64,000 nt of DNA, taken from NCBI RefSeq assembly GCF_000011365.1, contig NC_004463.1, forward strand, positions 5,380,001 through 5,444,000, written 5' to 3'. Below the pieces are notes generated by a model that had not been told where the DNA came from, did no database searches, and worked only from the letters and a program-made list of their open reading frames with translations. The DNA comes from Bradyrhizobium diazoefficiens USDA 110 (GTDB taxonomy: Bacteria; Pseudomonadota; Alphaproteobacteria; Rhizobiales; Xanthobacteraceae). The stretch's first letter is position 1. Every line of letters begins with the position of its first letter. A program made the translations under genes and the position numbers. Below are positions 43,898 through 53,406 of this stretch, piece after piece.

Positions 43898-44731
43898 ATG
43901 AACTCCATGCTAGACGACAGGCTCGTGGAAGGGCAGATCGCAAGCTTGGAGGAGCAACTGTCGAACCTGGCACACGAAGCAGGAGTCAGTTCTTCGGCCG
44001 CGCCGATCAGCATCGAGCGGTCCCCCATCACCCTCGCAACGCTTCAGGCGGATTGGCGATATGTGGCTTCCGTCGGATTCCTGTTGGCGGCATCCCTTGG
44101 TGTGGTTGCCTGGTGGTGGTCATTCTCCGCTGATGCAGCAAAGATGCCTCCCTCCGACCCAGCACCTCTGGCTCGCGCCGCGCCGGAGGCGGTCGTGCCG
44201 AGCGCCGTTGTCCTGCGTTCCGAGTTGTCGCAGCAGTTTCAACCGATGGCGCGTGATCTCGCTGCCTTGAGCCAAACGGTCGAACAGCTTAAGGCGAGGC
44301 AGGAACAATTGATCCGCGACAATGAAAATCTGGCAAGCCAACTCAAAGTGAGTCGAGAGGAATCGGAGCGCAACAACGGCATCATCTTCCAGATCAAGGC
44401 CGATCAGATGCAAATGGCGCGCGAAAGCCAGACGCTCACCGAGCGGCTCAACGCAAGTCAGGACCAACTCGCCCGCGTCATCGCCAACGCTTCACAGCCA
44501 AAGGCAATCCCCGAAACGTCACCAACGACGAGCCCCGAAGAACCAAAGACGATGCCCGAAGCGTCACCAACGGTGAGCGCTGAAGAGCCCAAAGTGGTGC
44601 CTGACATACCGCTGCCACGTCCGCGGCAGTCGGCCAATGTCGTCCAAGCGCAAAGGCCGGCGCGAACCCCGGAGCGGCCCGAGGCCAAGAAGCCGCGACC
44701 GTCAATCTCATGGCCATGGTCAGCGCACTAA
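43898..44731 (+). CDS. single-span membrane protein with periplasmic coiled coil
   Basis: A 277-residue protein. Residues 1-52 are cytoplasmic, starting MNSMLDDRLVEGQIASLEEQ, itself helical. One membrane segment follows at about 55-75 (VASVGFLLAASLGVVAWWWS). A long coiled coil of about residues 105-200 contains heptads such as LAALSQTVEQLKARQEQLIR. The tail repeats ETSPTTSPEEPK and EASPTVSAEEPK, a duplicated Pro/Glu/Ser unit, and ends in basic proline-rich sequence. The ATG at 43898 follows a CGGAG site; the upstream frame is intergenic. No family is recognised; similar proteins occur in Bradyrhizobium. Function unknown. Confidence 0.7.
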   Translation: MNSMLDDRLVEGQIASLEEQLSNLAHEAGVSSSAAPISIERSPITLATLQADWRYVASVGFLLAASLGVVAWWWSFSADAAKMPPSDPAPLARAAPEAVVPSAVVLRSELSQQFQPMARDLAALSQTVEQLKARQEQLIRDNENLASQLKVSREESERNNGIIFQIKADQMQMARESQTLTERLNASQDQLARVIANASQPKAIPETSPTTSPEEPKTMPEASPTVSAEEPKVVPDIPLPRPRQSANVVQAQRPARTPERPEAKKPRPSISWPWSAH

Positions 44732-44818
44732 AGCGGGCATCGACGTTCCACAGAAATTGACGCTGCGAGCGCTGGCAGCCGGCGAACTTGGGATCCGGCA
44801 ACGGACGCGCCCTCTATT

Positions 44819-45871
44819 CTAGGGATGTCCGCTTTCGGTCGAGGCCAATGCCGCCTGCCCCGTAATCTCGTCAGCCCGCCAGCACCGCACCGCGTGCCCG
44901 TCGGGACGCGTCTCCAGCGACGGACCGGGCTCCTGGCGGCACACGGCTTCGGCGTGACGACAGCGCGGGCTGAACGCGCATCCATTCGGCGGATTAAGCG
45001 GATTGGGAAGGTCGCCCCCTGTCGTCGCGAGCGGTGCGTGGCGCAGCGGATCGGGGATCGCGGCGATCAGGGCTTGCGTATAGGGGTGCGCCGGCCGCTC
45101 GAAGATCTCGCGCCAGTCGCCATTCTCCACGATACGGCCGAGATACATCACGGCGACGCGGTCGCTCATGTGCTCGACGACGCCGAGGTCGTGGCTGATC
45201 ATGATGTAGGACAGGCCGAGCGTCTCCTTCAATTCCAGCAGCAGGTTGATGATCTGGGCGCGGATCGAGACATCGAGCGCCGACACCGGTTCGTCGCAGA
45301 TGACGATCTTGGGATTGAGGATCAGGGCGCGCGCAATGCCGATGCGCTGGCGCTGGCCGCCGGAGAATTCATGCGGGTAGCGGCCCGCCTGTTCGGGGCG
45401 CAATCCCACATGCTTGAGCATGGTCGCGACGCGGTCTGCGATCTCGCTTGCGGCGGTGACGCCATGCACCCGCAGCGGATCTTCAAGCGTGCGACGAACG
45501 GTCTGGCGCGGGTTGAGCGAGGCGTACGGATCCTGGAAGACCATCTGCACGATGCGGGCCAGCGCCTTGCGATCGCCGGATTGCCTGTTCGTTACGACCT
45601 GTCCGTCCAGCACGATGCGGCCGCGCGTCGGCCCCAACAGACCAAGGATCGACAATGCGACCGTCGATTTGCCGGAGCCGGACTCGCCGACGAGGCCGAG
45701 ACATTCGCCGCGCTTCAGCCTGAGATCGACACCGTCGACGGCACGGAGCAGCCGCCGGCCGCGGCCCAGCAAGCCGCCTCCCAGCGGAAAATGGACCGCG
45801 AGATCCTCGACGCTGAGAATGACATCGTCATCCGGCCTCGCCTCACCAGGCCTTTCTTGCGGTTCATGCAT
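44819..45871 (-). CDS. oligopeptide/dipeptide ABC transporter ATPase (DppF-like)
   Basis: A 350-residue ATPase. Walker A is GESGSGKSTVALSI, the Q-loop region is VFQDPYASLNPRQTVRRTLE, the signature is FSGGQRQRIGIARAL and Walker B is IVICDEPVSALD. The C-terminal oligopeptide-type extension carries cysteines (FSPRCRHAEAVC), which bind an iron-sulfur cluster in some family members. It overlaps the upstream ATPase gene by eight bases and is the last gene of a five-gene transporter operon. Confidence 0.92.
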   Translation of the reverse strand: MHEPQERPGEARPDDDVILSVEDLAVHFPLGGGLLGRGRRLLRAVDGVDLRLKRGECLGLVGESGSGKSTVALSILGLLGPTRGRIVLDGQVVTNRQSGDRKALARIVQMVFQDPYASLNPRQTVRRTLEDPLRVHGVTAASEIADRVATMLKHVGLRPEQAGRYPHEFSGGQRQRIGIARALILNPKIVICDEPVSALDVSIRAQIINLLLELKETLGLSYIMISHDLGVVEHMSDRVAVMYLGRIVENGDWREIFERPAHPYTQALIAAIPDPLRHAPLATTGGDLPNPLNPPNGCAFSPRCRHAEAVCRQEPGPSLETRPDGHAVRCWRADEITGQAALASTESGHP

Positions 45872-46844
45872 GGTGGTGACACCTCACCAGACCGCCCGCG
45901 TCCAGCCGTGTCGTCTCCGGCGCCGCGGTCCGGCAAATATCGGTCGCCCGCGCGCAACGCGGATTGAACCTGCAGCCATCAGGGAAAGCCGTGATCGCCG
46001 GCACGACGCCCGCGATCTCCTGGAGCCTGGTACGGCCAAGCGCCGCGCGGCTGCCCAGCCGCGGCAGCGAGTCGACCAGGCCTTGCGTATAGGGGTGCGA
46101 GGGCGCCCGGAAGATATCGGCCGAGCCGCGCTCCTCGACAATGCGGCCGGCATACATGACGGCAACGCGGCGACAGACATTGGCGACCAGGCCGAGATCG
46201 TGGCTGATCATCAGGATGGCCGTTCCTCGCTCGGCGCACAGATTCCGCATCAGCTCGATGATTTCGGCCTGCACGGTCACGTCGAGCGCGGTGGTCGGCT
46301 CGTCGGCGATCAGAAGGTCCGGACCGCATGCGAGCGCGATGGCGATCATCACGCGCTGTCGCATGCCCCCCGACAGCTGGTGCGGGTAATCCTTGACGCG
46401 TCGCTCGGGCGCGGGGACGCGGACGCTCGCCAGCGCCTCGACCGCCAGCCGGTCTGCTTCCCGCCAGCTCTTGCCCTGGTGCAGCACGAACATCTCGGCG
46501 ATCTGCCGCCCCACAGGCGAGACCGGATTGAGCGCCGTCATCGGCTCCTGGAAGATCATGGCGATGCGATTGCCGCGCAGCTCCCGCTGCCTGGCCGCGG
46601 AAAGGTGCTGGATCTCCCGCCCCTCAAACCGGATGGCGCCGCCGCCGATCGACAGCGGCGGCCGCAACAGGCCGATCAAGGCGAGCGCCGTGATGCTCTT
46701 GCCGCAGCCGGATTCGCCGACCAGGCCGAACGTCTCGCCACGATCGATGCGGAACGAAATGCCCTCGGCCGCCGCAACGCGCCGCGATCCGTCGTCGAGA
46801 TCGATGCGCAAATCCTCGACTTCGATCAGCGGCGTGCCCGTCAT
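45864..46844 (-). CDS. oligopeptide/dipeptide ABC transporter ATPase (DppD-like)
   Basis: A 326-residue ATPase starting [20 protein letters not shown]. Walker A is [18 protein letters not shown], the Q-loop region is [20 protein letters not shown], the signature is [15 protein letters not shown] and Walker B is [12 protein letters not shown]. The C-terminal extension has [12 protein letters not shown] cysteines, as in the partner ATPase. The ATG at 46844 overlaps the permease stop; the much longer open frame upstream is a shadow of the permease gene. Confidence 0.92.
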   Translation of the reverse strand: MTGTPLIEVEDLRIDLDDGSRRVAAAEGISFRIDRGETFGLVGESGCGKSITALALIGLLRPPLSIGGGAIRFEGREIQHLSAARQRELRGNRIAMIFQEPMTALNPVSPVGRQIAEMFVLHQGKSWREADRLAVEALASVRVPAPERRVKDYPHQLSGGMRQRVMIAIALACGPDLLIADEPTTALDVTVQAEIIELMRNLCAERGTAILMISHDLGLVANVCRRVAVMYAGRIVEERGSADIFRAPSHPYTQGLVDSLPRLGSRAALGRTRLQEIAGVVPAITAFPDGCRFNPRCARATDICRTAAPETTRLDAGGLVRCHHHA

Positions 46845-47662
46845 GTGCGCCGGCTCCGCGATTGCGGATCGAGAATGTCGCGCAGGCCGTCGCCGAGCAG
46901 GTTGAGGCCGAGCACCGTCAGGAAGATGGCAAGGCCCGGAAAGACCGAGAGCCACGGCGCCGTCGTGATCTGGTCGCGGGCTTCCGACAGCATGCTGCCC
47001 CAGCTCGGAAAAGGCGGACGGACGCCGAGGCCGAGGAACGAAAGGGCTGCTTCGGACAAGACCGCGCTGCCCATGCCAAGCGTGCCGATGACGATGATGG
47101 GGCCGAGCATGTTCGGCAAGAGCTGCGTGATCATGATGCGCAGATCGCCGTAACCGAGCACGGTTGCCGCCTGCACGTAGCCCTGGCTCCTCAGCGACAG
47201 CGCCGAGGCCCGCGCGATCCGGCAGGTGAAGGACCAGTTGGTCAGCCCGAGTGCGATGAGCAGGCTGGTCAGGCCTGGTCCAAGCACCGCCATGATGGCC
47301 AGCGCGAAGATCAGCGAGGGGATCGCGAGCATCAGATTGGTCAGTCCGTTGACGACATCGTCCCACCAGCCGCCCCAATAGCCGGCGCTCAGGCCCAGTG
47401 CCACGCCGATGACGCTGTTGATGAGCTGCGAGACGATGCCGACCGTCAGCGAGATGCGCGCGCCGTAGACGACGCGGGAATAGATGTCACGGCCCTGCCC
47501 GTCGGTCCCGAACCACCAGGTCCAGCTCGGGGGCTCTTCCGCATTCATCAAATTGGCGTCCAGGACGGGATCGGTGTGCGCCAGCCAGGGTGCGAGCAGG
47601 CCGACCAGGATCGCAAGCGCGAACAAGGCACCACCGATGACGAGATTGGCGCGGAGCTTCAT
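46841..47662 (-). CDS. oligopeptide/dipeptide ABC transporter permease (DppC-like)
   Basis: A 273-residue permease with about six membrane helices, starting MKLRANLVIGGALFALAILV. It has the N-terminal FGTDGQGRDIYSRVVYGAR motif of DppC-type permeases and the EAA-like cytoplasmic loop SEAALSFLGLGVRPPFPSWG. It overlaps both neighbours by four bases (DppB-like upstream, DppD-like downstream), so translation is coupled. Confidence 0.92.
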   Translation of the reverse strand: MKLRANLVIGGALFALAILVGLLAPWLAHTDPVLDANLMNAEEPPSWTWWFGTDGQGRDIYSRVVYGARISLTVGIVSQLINSVIGVALGLSAGYWGGWWDDVVNGLTNLMLAIPSLIFALAIMAVLGPGLTSLLIALGLTNWSFTCRIARASALSLRSQGYVQAATVLGYGDLRIMITQLLPNMLGPIIVIGTLGMGSAVLSEAALSFLGLGVRPPFPSWGSMLSEARDQITTAPWLSVFPGLAIFLTVLGLNLLGDGLRDILDPQSRSRRT

Positions 47663-48582
47663 GCGTATCTGATCCTGGGATCGATCACGCCGTACAGCAG
47701 GTCGATCAGCAGATTGATCGCGAGAAAGAACAGCACCACCACGAGGATGGAGCCCTGGACGGCGGGAATGTCGCGTTGCAGGACGCTGTCGACCAGCAGC
47801 GAGCCGATGCCCGGCCAGGAGAACAGTTTCTCGACGACGACCGCCTGCCCCATCAGCGCGCCGAATTGCAGGCCCATTGTCGTGAGAATCAGGACGAGCG
47901 CGTTGCGCATCACGTGCCACTTCACGACGCGCGTCTCGCTCATGCCCTTCGATCGCGCCGTGCGGACAAAGTCGGCGTGCATGATCTCGAGGACCGCCGC
48001 TCGCGTCGTCCGGGCCAGCAGCGCCATCGGCGAAACGCCGAGTGTCACGGCCGGCAGGATCAGATTTTTGAGGCCGCCATCGCCATAGCCAAAACTCGGC
48101 AGCCAGCCGAGCTTCAACGCGAACAGGTACATCAGCAGCAGTCCGAGCCAGAACTTGGCCATTGAAAGACCCGACACCGCCACGACCATCGCCGCGCTGT
48201 CGACGACACCACCAGGCCGCAACGCCGCGACGAAGCCGAGCGGCACGCCGATCGCGACCGCAAATGCCATGGACGCGAAGATCAATTGCAGGGTCGGCCC
48301 CATCCGCTTGGCAATCATGGTCGTGACCGGCTCGCGCGTCCGGAACGAGGTCCCGAAGTCACCGGTCGCGAGCTTCGCGATATAGGAGCCGAAGCGCAGG
48401 TAGACGGGCTCGTCGAGGCCGAGCTGCTTCTTCATGCGCGCCTCGACCTGCGGATCGCTGTCGTCGCTCATGGTCGAGACGATGCTGCCGGGAACGACGC
48501 TGAACAGCACGAAGACCAGCATCACCACGGCAAGCACGGTCGGAATGGTTTGCAGGAGGCGACGGATCAGGAAGGAGAGCAT
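47659..48582 (-). CDS. oligopeptide/dipeptide ABC transporter permease (DppB-like)
   Basis: A 307-residue permease starting MLSFLIRRLLQTIPTVLAVV, the usual DppB N-terminus. It has about six membrane helices, the conserved LGLDEPVYLRFGSYI loop and the EAA region RSKGMSETRVVKWHVMRNAL. An ATG at 48582 is chosen; a GTG at 48588 close to an AGGA site is the alternative. It follows the binding-protein gene by about 50 bp. Confidence 0.92.
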   Translation of the reverse strand: MLSFLIRRLLQTIPTVLAVVMLVFVLFSVVPGSIVSTMSDDSDPQVEARMKKQLGLDEPVYLRFGSYIAKLATGDFGTSFRTREPVTTMIAKRMGPTLQLIFASMAFAVAIGVPLGFVAALRPGGVVDSAAMVVAVSGLSMAKFWLGLLLMYLFALKLGWLPSFGYGDGGLKNLILPAVTLGVSPMALLARTTRAAVLEIMHADFVRTARSKGMSETRVVKWHVMRNALVLILTTMGLQFGALMGQAVVVEKLFSWPGIGSLLVDSVLQRDIPAVQGSILVVVLFFLAINLLIDLLYGVIDPRIRYA

Positions 48583-48634
48583 CGGCACTTTTCCTCGCTC
48601 CCTCCATCTGACGTCGCGATGGAGGGAGCGCGTG

Positions 48635-50221
48635 TCACTTCGCGGGCGAGGTCTCGTCGACCCAGAGGTCTTCGACGTTCTGATGGGTCAGCTCCGTCGC
48701 ATTCAGCTGAACCCCCTTGAGCCACGGCTGCACCGCCATGACCGCCTTGTTGTAGTTGAAGAACCAGATCGGCGCCTCTTCGTAGAGCAGCGCATTGGCC
48801 TTTTGCAGCAGCTGGCCGCGCTTTGCGGCGTCGTCGGTCTGCCCGGCCTCGTCGATCAACTTGTCGAAATCGGCGTTCTTGAAGTTCATGTAGTTGCACG
48901 CCGATTGCGGCGTCGACGAGTGGAAGCATTTCAGCGCGGCCTGGGGATCCGGGCCGGTCTGCTGGGAATAGATGAAGGCCTGGTAGTCGCCGCTGCGAAC
49001 CACCTCCGCCAGCACCGCCGTCTCGACCTGCTTGACCTTCGCCTTGATGCCCACCTTGTCCAGCATCGGGATGACGGCCGTGACGATCGGCAAACCCCAG
49101 CTCTCGTTCTGGCTGGTGGTCCATTCGAACTCGAAGCCTGAGGGATAGCCGGCCTCAGTCAGCAGCTGCTTGGCCTTGGCCGGATCGAAGGCGTAGGGCT
49201 TCATGGTCTTGTCGTAGAGCGGCGAGGTCAGCGGCAGCCAGCTGGTGGCGCGATAGGCCTTGTTCTTGACCAGCTTGTTGATGATCAGGTCGGTGTCGAT
49301 CGCATAGTTGATCGCCTGCCTGACGCGCTTGTCGGCGAACGGCTTGAACGCGGTGTTCATCCCCATGTAGCGCGTGAAGACCTCGGCGACCTCGACGATG
49401 GTGCCCTTGAGGTCGGCGTCGGACTGGTAGGCGACATACTGCGCAGGTCCTAGCACCGAGGTGTCGATCTCCTTGTTGCGGAAGGCGACATCGCGCGCCG
49501 CGGCCTCGCCCATGACCGACACGATGACCTTGTCGGCGTAGGGCTTTCCGGGTTTGTAGAAGCGGTCCCACCGCTCCAGCACGATGCGCGATCCCGGCAC
49601 GTGCTCGACGAACTTGAACGGTCCAAGACCGATCGGCTTCTGGATGAAGCTATCCTTCGCGGCCTCGTCGGCGGGATAGATCGAGGTCAGCGCGGTGAAG
49701 AAGTAGAAGCCCGGATCGACCTTCTCGGTCAGCTTCATCTCGAGGGTGAAGTCGTCGATCTTCTTCAGGCCGGAGATTTCCTTGGCCTGGCCCTTCTCGA
49801 CCGCGGCGGCGCCCTCGATCACGCGGACAAAGCGCGCGCCGGGATAGGCCTTGGCGCCGTCCATGATGCGGTTGTAGGACCAGATGACGTCGTCGGCCGT
49901 CATCTTGCGGCCATTGTGGAAATAGGCGTCATCGCGCAGCTTGAAGGTGTGAACGAGGCCTCCGCCCGAGACCACGTCCTCCTTGGCAAGTTCCAGGACG
50001 GGTTTTCCTTCCGCGGAATTCCAGATGTAGAGCGACCGATGCAGCGCCTTGGCGTAGATCTCGTCCTGGGCGCGCTGCGTGGTGTGAATGTCCAGGCTGG
50101 TGAAGCTGGAACCGTAGGGCGCCGTCATCCGGATGGTTCCGCCTTTGCGCGGAGTCTGAGCCTCCACCGATCCGGCGAGCGCCAGTCCCAATCCAGCGAC
50201 GATCGCCACAATCCTGAACAT
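48635..50221 (-). CDS. peptide ABC transporter substrate-binding protein, family 5
   Basis: A 528-residue periplasmic protein with a signal peptide (MFRIVAIVAGLGLALAGSVEAQ, shown here as two parts M-F-R and IVAIVAGLGLALAGSVEA). The family 5 pattern is clear: GGTIRMTAPYGSSFTSLDIH, LKDDAYFHNGRKMTADDVIW in close form, and ATSWLPLTSPLY. It binds peptides or other small organic solutes such as nickel chelates or opines; the ligand is not evident. First gene of the operon (binding protein, two permeases, two ATPases). Tandem ATGs at 50224 and 50221; the second has the better-spaced GAGGGG site. Confidence 0.9.
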   Translation of the reverse strand: MFRIVAIVAGLGLALAGSVEAQTPRKGGTIRMTAPYGSSFTSLDIHTTQRAQDEIYAKALHRSLYIWNSAEGKPVLELAKEDVVSGGGLVHTFKLRDDAYFHNGRKMTADDVIWSYNRIMDGAKAYPGARFVRVIEGAAAVEKGQAKEISGLKKIDDFTLEMKLTEKVDPGFYFFTALTSIYPADEAAKDSFIQKPIGLGPFKFVEHVPGSRIVLERWDRFYKPGKPYADKVIVSVMGEAAARDVAFRNKEIDTSVLGPAQYVAYQSDADLKGTIVEVAEVFTRYMGMNTAFKPFADKRVRQAINYAIDTDLIINKLVKNKAYRATSWLPLTSPLYDKTMKPYAFDPAKAKQLLTEAGYPSGFEFEWTTSQNESWGLPIVTAVIPMLDKVGIKAKVKQVETAVLAEVVRSGDYQAFIYSQQTGPDPQAALKCFHSSTPQSACNYMNFKNADFDKLIDEAGQTDDAAKRGQLLQKANALLYEEAPIWFFNYNKAVMAVQPWLKGVQLNATELTHQNVEDLWVDETSPAK

Positions 50222-50522
50222 CATGTCCCCTCCGGCACCGCAGGCATATTCCAGTCACGGAGTTGACCACTCGCGGCACGTCGAGTGCAAGCTCCTCTTT
50301 TCGCCTTCGATGCCGCAGTTCCTTGCAACGCTTCGTTCGAGACGCCCGCCCGGGGGGCGAGCCCTCAGGCGAAGCCGTAGCTTGCGGCGACCCTCTCAAC
50401 CCGTCGAGAATCGGAAGCGGAAACAACGATCTACGAGCGGTGAACGTCCGGCGTGATCGATGCGACCAAGCTCAGGACAAGGGCCTTCAGCCCAGTGATC
50501 TCGTCGAGATGGGAATCCGCAC

Positions 50523-51398
50523 ATGAAAAGCCGAACGCTCGGTGCTTTGCTTATCGGCGGACTGGTCGCCGCCACGGCCGTGCTGGCAAGCCCGGTCGCG
50601 GCCAGCCTCGGCCGGTACAGCGAGGCGGACAGCATCCGGTTCGGCTGGAGTCGCACCACCGGCGTGAACGACTATCTTGACGAAACGGGGTGGGCGGTCC
50701 GGGGCCATGACACCCCGGATAATTTCGTCGAACGACTGCTCAGCATCCCCGTCGGAGCGGTCGCACGGGGCGCAGGTGTAGGTTTCGAAGCCAGGGTTTC
50801 CCAGGGCACCGGTCTGCCACTGCCGGAGAGCTGGAGCATCGCTACGGCGAAGAATTCGCCGTTCATCACGTCGGTCTACGCCGAGACCCCGCGCGATCTC
50901 GCGGCGGTGCTCGGCTTCTATCGCGCCGAGCTCGGCAAGCGTGGCTGGATCGAGACGGTGGTCGAACCAGACCGGGCGGTGATCACCTTCACGACGCCCC
51001 GTGGACCGGTCCTGCTCCGGCTTTCCCGTCAGAACGACAGGACAATCGCCGAGCTTTCGCTGCGCAAGCCGGGTATCGCGAATGCCGGCCTCCTGCCGAG
51101 GCCGAGGCAGGCAAAGCTGATGCTCGGCAACGAGTCGGACGAGGAGGCGGTCATCACCGTCGCCGACCAGACCATCAAGCTGGCGGCGCACGCCGGCGAG
51201 AACTTGACGAACTCCGACGCTGCCGCAGCCGAAATGCCGGACAGTCAGAAGATCGATCTGCCGCCCGGCAAATACAAGGTCACGCTCAAGGTCGACGGCG
51301 GTGCGGCAGCGAGCCGGGAGTTCGAGGTCGCGGCCAACGAGACCTGGGGTCTGCTGGCCGGCACAGACGGCGTCCTGCTGCCGATGCGGCTTTATTGA
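50523..51398 (+). CDS. secreted protein of unknown function
   Basis: A 291-residue exported protein with a signal peptide (MKSRTLGALLIGGLVAATAV, cleavage near PVAAS). The middle contains ETPRDLAAVLGFYRAELGKR, a pattern seen in small domains of lipoprotein-type proteins that describe successive helical and beta elements. The C-terminal part reads as a beta domain (KIDLPPGKYKVTLKVDGGAA, ending LLPMRLY). I do not recognise a named family. It is convergent with mtnK and divergent from the peptide transporter, so no operon partner helps. Real coding is supported by signal peptide and length. Confidence 0.65.
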   Translation: MKSRTLGALLIGGLVAATAVLASPVAASLGRYSEADSIRFGWSRTTGVNDYLDETGWAVRGHDTPDNFVERLLSIPVGAVARGAGVGFEARVSQGTGLPLPESWSIATAKNSPFITSVYAETPRDLAAVLGFYRAELGKRGWIETVVEPDRAVITFTTPRGPVLLRLSRQNDRTIAELSLRKPGIANAGLLPRPRQAKLMLGNESDEEAVITVADQTIKLAAHAGENLTNSDAAAAEMPDSQKIDLPPGKYKVTLKVDGGAAASREFEVAANETWGLLAGTDGVLLPMRLY

Positions 51399-51411
51399 AG
51401 CGCATCGGCCT

Positions 51412-52704
51412 CTAGCCGTTCGCAAACTCCGGCATCCAGTCGCGCAGCTTTCGCGCGGCGCCTGTGACGTCAGCGATCGTCCGAAACGCCCCCGTCTCCA
51501 CCATCATCGCCCTCGCCAGCCGCACCGCGCGGGCCTCGCTGATCGCGCGCTTCTTCGGGTCTTCGATCAGCTCGAAATCGATGTTGTGGGCGAGACCGAA
51601 GATGCGGCGGATGATCTTGGCTGCGGCAAAGCCGACCGTTTCCGCGAACAGCCGCTGCATGTAGGCCTGCCGCTCCGCCTCGAGGCGCGCGGCGCCATTC
51701 TCGCCGGCGAAGAGCGAGGCCGGAAAGGCATCGCCGGCGGCATGGCTCCGCCAGAGGTCGAGGAATTTGCCGGCGAACGCGGTCCAGACCTGCTCGACCG
51801 TCTCCAGCACCCAGCCCTCGAACGCGGCCCGCTCGCCCGGCGCGCGCTCGTGACCGGCGGAGGCGAAATAGGCCATCAGCAGATTGGCGAGCACGGCGCC
51901 GACGTCGAACCCCATCGGTCCATAGAATGCGAATTCCGGGTCGATCACCCGCGTCTGGCTGCCCGTGACCATGATCGAGCCGGTGTGGAGATCACCGTGG
52001 AGCAGCGCCTCCGGGCTTGCCATGAACTTCAGCTTGAGGCGGGAGATCGCGACATGCAGGTCCATGTCGTCGCGCAACGAGGCGGCCAGGCCGTCGAGGT
52101 AAGGCGCGGTCCAGCGGTTCTGCTCGGCGATGCGGTAGGGATCGGTGAAGATCAGGTCCTCGGTGATCTTGCACAGCGCATGGTTGCCGGCGAACGCGGC
52201 GATGCCCTCTTTCTTCTCGGCCGCGGACAGCGCGAGGTCTGAGGTGAAGAACAGCGTGCGCGCCATGAAGGTGGTGATGTCGCCCGCGAAGCGCGGGTAT
52301 TGCGTCGCCGCGACCAGCCCCTTGCGCATGATGATGTGGGGCTCGAGCAGCTCCATCACCGTCAGCGCCAGCTTCTCGTTGTGATGCAGCAGCGCCGGCA
52401 CGAGACCGGGCGCGAGCTCGGCCTGCCGCGACAAAGCGAGATATTCGTAATGGGCCCGCGACAGCGGCAGCGGCCAGCTCTCGCCGACGAGACGGACATA
52501 GGGCAGCGCCTGCTTCACGGCGACGCCGCCGCGGTCGCCCTTGACGATAAAGACGAGATTGAGATTGCCGTCACCGACCTCGGTGATCTCCCAGGATGCG
52601 GGATCGCCGCCGAGCAGCGCCTTGAGGTCCGGAAGGCCCGCGAGATAGTCCCGCAGCGCCGCCTCATGCAGAATCCGATAGTCCCCTGCCCGGTCCCCGG
52701 TCAT
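51412..52704 (-). CDS. mtnK: S-methyl-5-thioribose kinase
   Basis: A 430-residue kinase that phosphorylates methylthioribose in the methionine salvage pathway, with an aminoglycoside-phosphotransferase-like fold. Visible are the ATP-binding EVGDGNLNLVFIVKGDRG region, a catalytic loop LLHGDLHTGSIMVTG and DPEFAFYGPMGFDVGAVLAN, all characteristic of MtnK. The length is normal. No other salvage gene (mtnA, mtnB) is in the window. The next gene downstream is convergent. Confidence 0.93.
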   Translation of the reverse strand: MTGDRAGDYRILHEAALRDYLAGLPDLKALLGGDPASWEITEVGDGNLNLVFIVKGDRGGVAVKQALPYVRLVGESWPLPLSRAHYEYLALSRQAELAPGLVPALLHHNEKLALTVMELLEPHIIMRKGLVAATQYPRFAGDITTFMARTLFFTSDLALSAAEKKEGIAAFAGNHALCKITEDLIFTDPYRIAEQNRWTAPYLDGLAASLRDDMDLHVAISRLKLKFMASPEALLHGDLHTGSIMVTGSQTRVIDPEFAFYGPMGFDVGAVLANLLMAYFASAGHERAPGERAAFEGWVLETVEQVWTAFAGKFLDLWRSHAAGDAFPASLFAGENGAARLEAERQAYMQRLFAETVGFAAAKIIRRIFGLAHNIDFELIEDPKKRAISEARAVRLARAMMVETGAFRTIADVTGAARKLRDWMPEFANG

Positions 52705-52737
52705 GACGATCCTACCCCATAAATATGGGCCGGATCG

Positions 52738-53085
52738 TTACTCCCGCTCCAGGAAGCTCGAGCCGATCCCGGCCTTTCTTTTGATCGGATCGTAATCGCA
52801 ATAGACGCCGTCCGCCACCAGCGTGTAGCTGGCGCTGACGTTGTATTTATCCAGCTTGACCGAGTTCAGCCCGATCACCGAGGTGCTCTTGCCGCCGTTC
52901 CACTTGAACGGCGTCGAGCTCTTGGCCTGCTCGCAGGCCATCACGGCCTCGTTGAAGACATAGCCCTCGACGAACGCCTTCAGCGTTCGCACCTGGACGG
53001 CCATCTTCCACTCGAAATAGCCGATGGCACCAAGACCGGCGACGATCAGCACCAGAAGCGCAACGACGATCCTCTGAAAAGTCAT
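52738..53085 (-). CDS. small membrane-anchored protein of unknown function
   Basis: A 115-residue protein with one N-terminal membrane segment (FQRIVVALLVLIVAGLGAIG) and a periplasmic domain with two cysteines (VMACEQAKS and GVYCDYD) that may pair. The ATG at 53085 follows a GGGGGAACGA ribosome-binding site; a TTG four codons upstream is the alternative. It lies between the DUF1467 gene and mtnK, at the edge of the conserved housekeeping block. No family is recognised. Confidence 0.7.
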   Translation of the reverse strand: MTFQRIVVALLVLIVAGLGAIGYFEWKMAVQVRTLKAFVEGYVFNEAVMACEQAKSSTPFKWNGGKSTSVIGLNSVKLDKYNVSASYTLVADGVYCDYDPIKRKAGIGSSFLERE

Positions 53086-53121
53086 TCGTTCCCCCAAAAC
53101 AATATCGTCAGCAAAGAACGT

Positions 53122-53397
53122 CTAGAACGGCATGCCCATCAATTTCGACAGGCGTTCGATCGAGAGATAGCCGGCGTGATAGGCGGCAAGGCCCGCGCCG
53201 TAGATGATCGCCGAGATGATCGTGGTCCAGATCAGCTTGCGTCCCATCCGCGTCAGGATCGGCGCGCCGGGATCGGTGCCGGGCGCGCCCACGCCGTCCT
53301 CGTGCTGGCTGCGCACGCCGAACGGCAGCGTCAGGAACAGCGCGACCCACCAGATGACGAAGTAGATCGCGATCGCGGTCGATATCTGGATGGCCAT
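53122..53397 (-). CDS. DUF1467 small membrane protein
   Basis: A 91-residue inner-membrane protein with two membrane helices (STAIAIYFVIWWVALFLTLP and LIWTTIISAIIYGAGLAAYH). The conserved centre is PFGVRSQHEDGVGAPGTDPG, followed by A-P; this is the DUF1467 pattern, of unknown function. In alphaproteobacteria it lies between mce and proS; here it follows mce by 9 bp, and proS has been moved about 25 kb away by inserted genes. Confidence 0.9.
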   Translation of the reverse strand: MAIQISTAIAIYFVIWWVALFLTLPFGVRSQHEDGVGAPGTDPGAPILTRMGRKLIWTTIISAIIYGAGLAAYHAGYLSIERLSKLMGMPF

Positions 53398-53406
53398 GGG
53401 ACGGCC

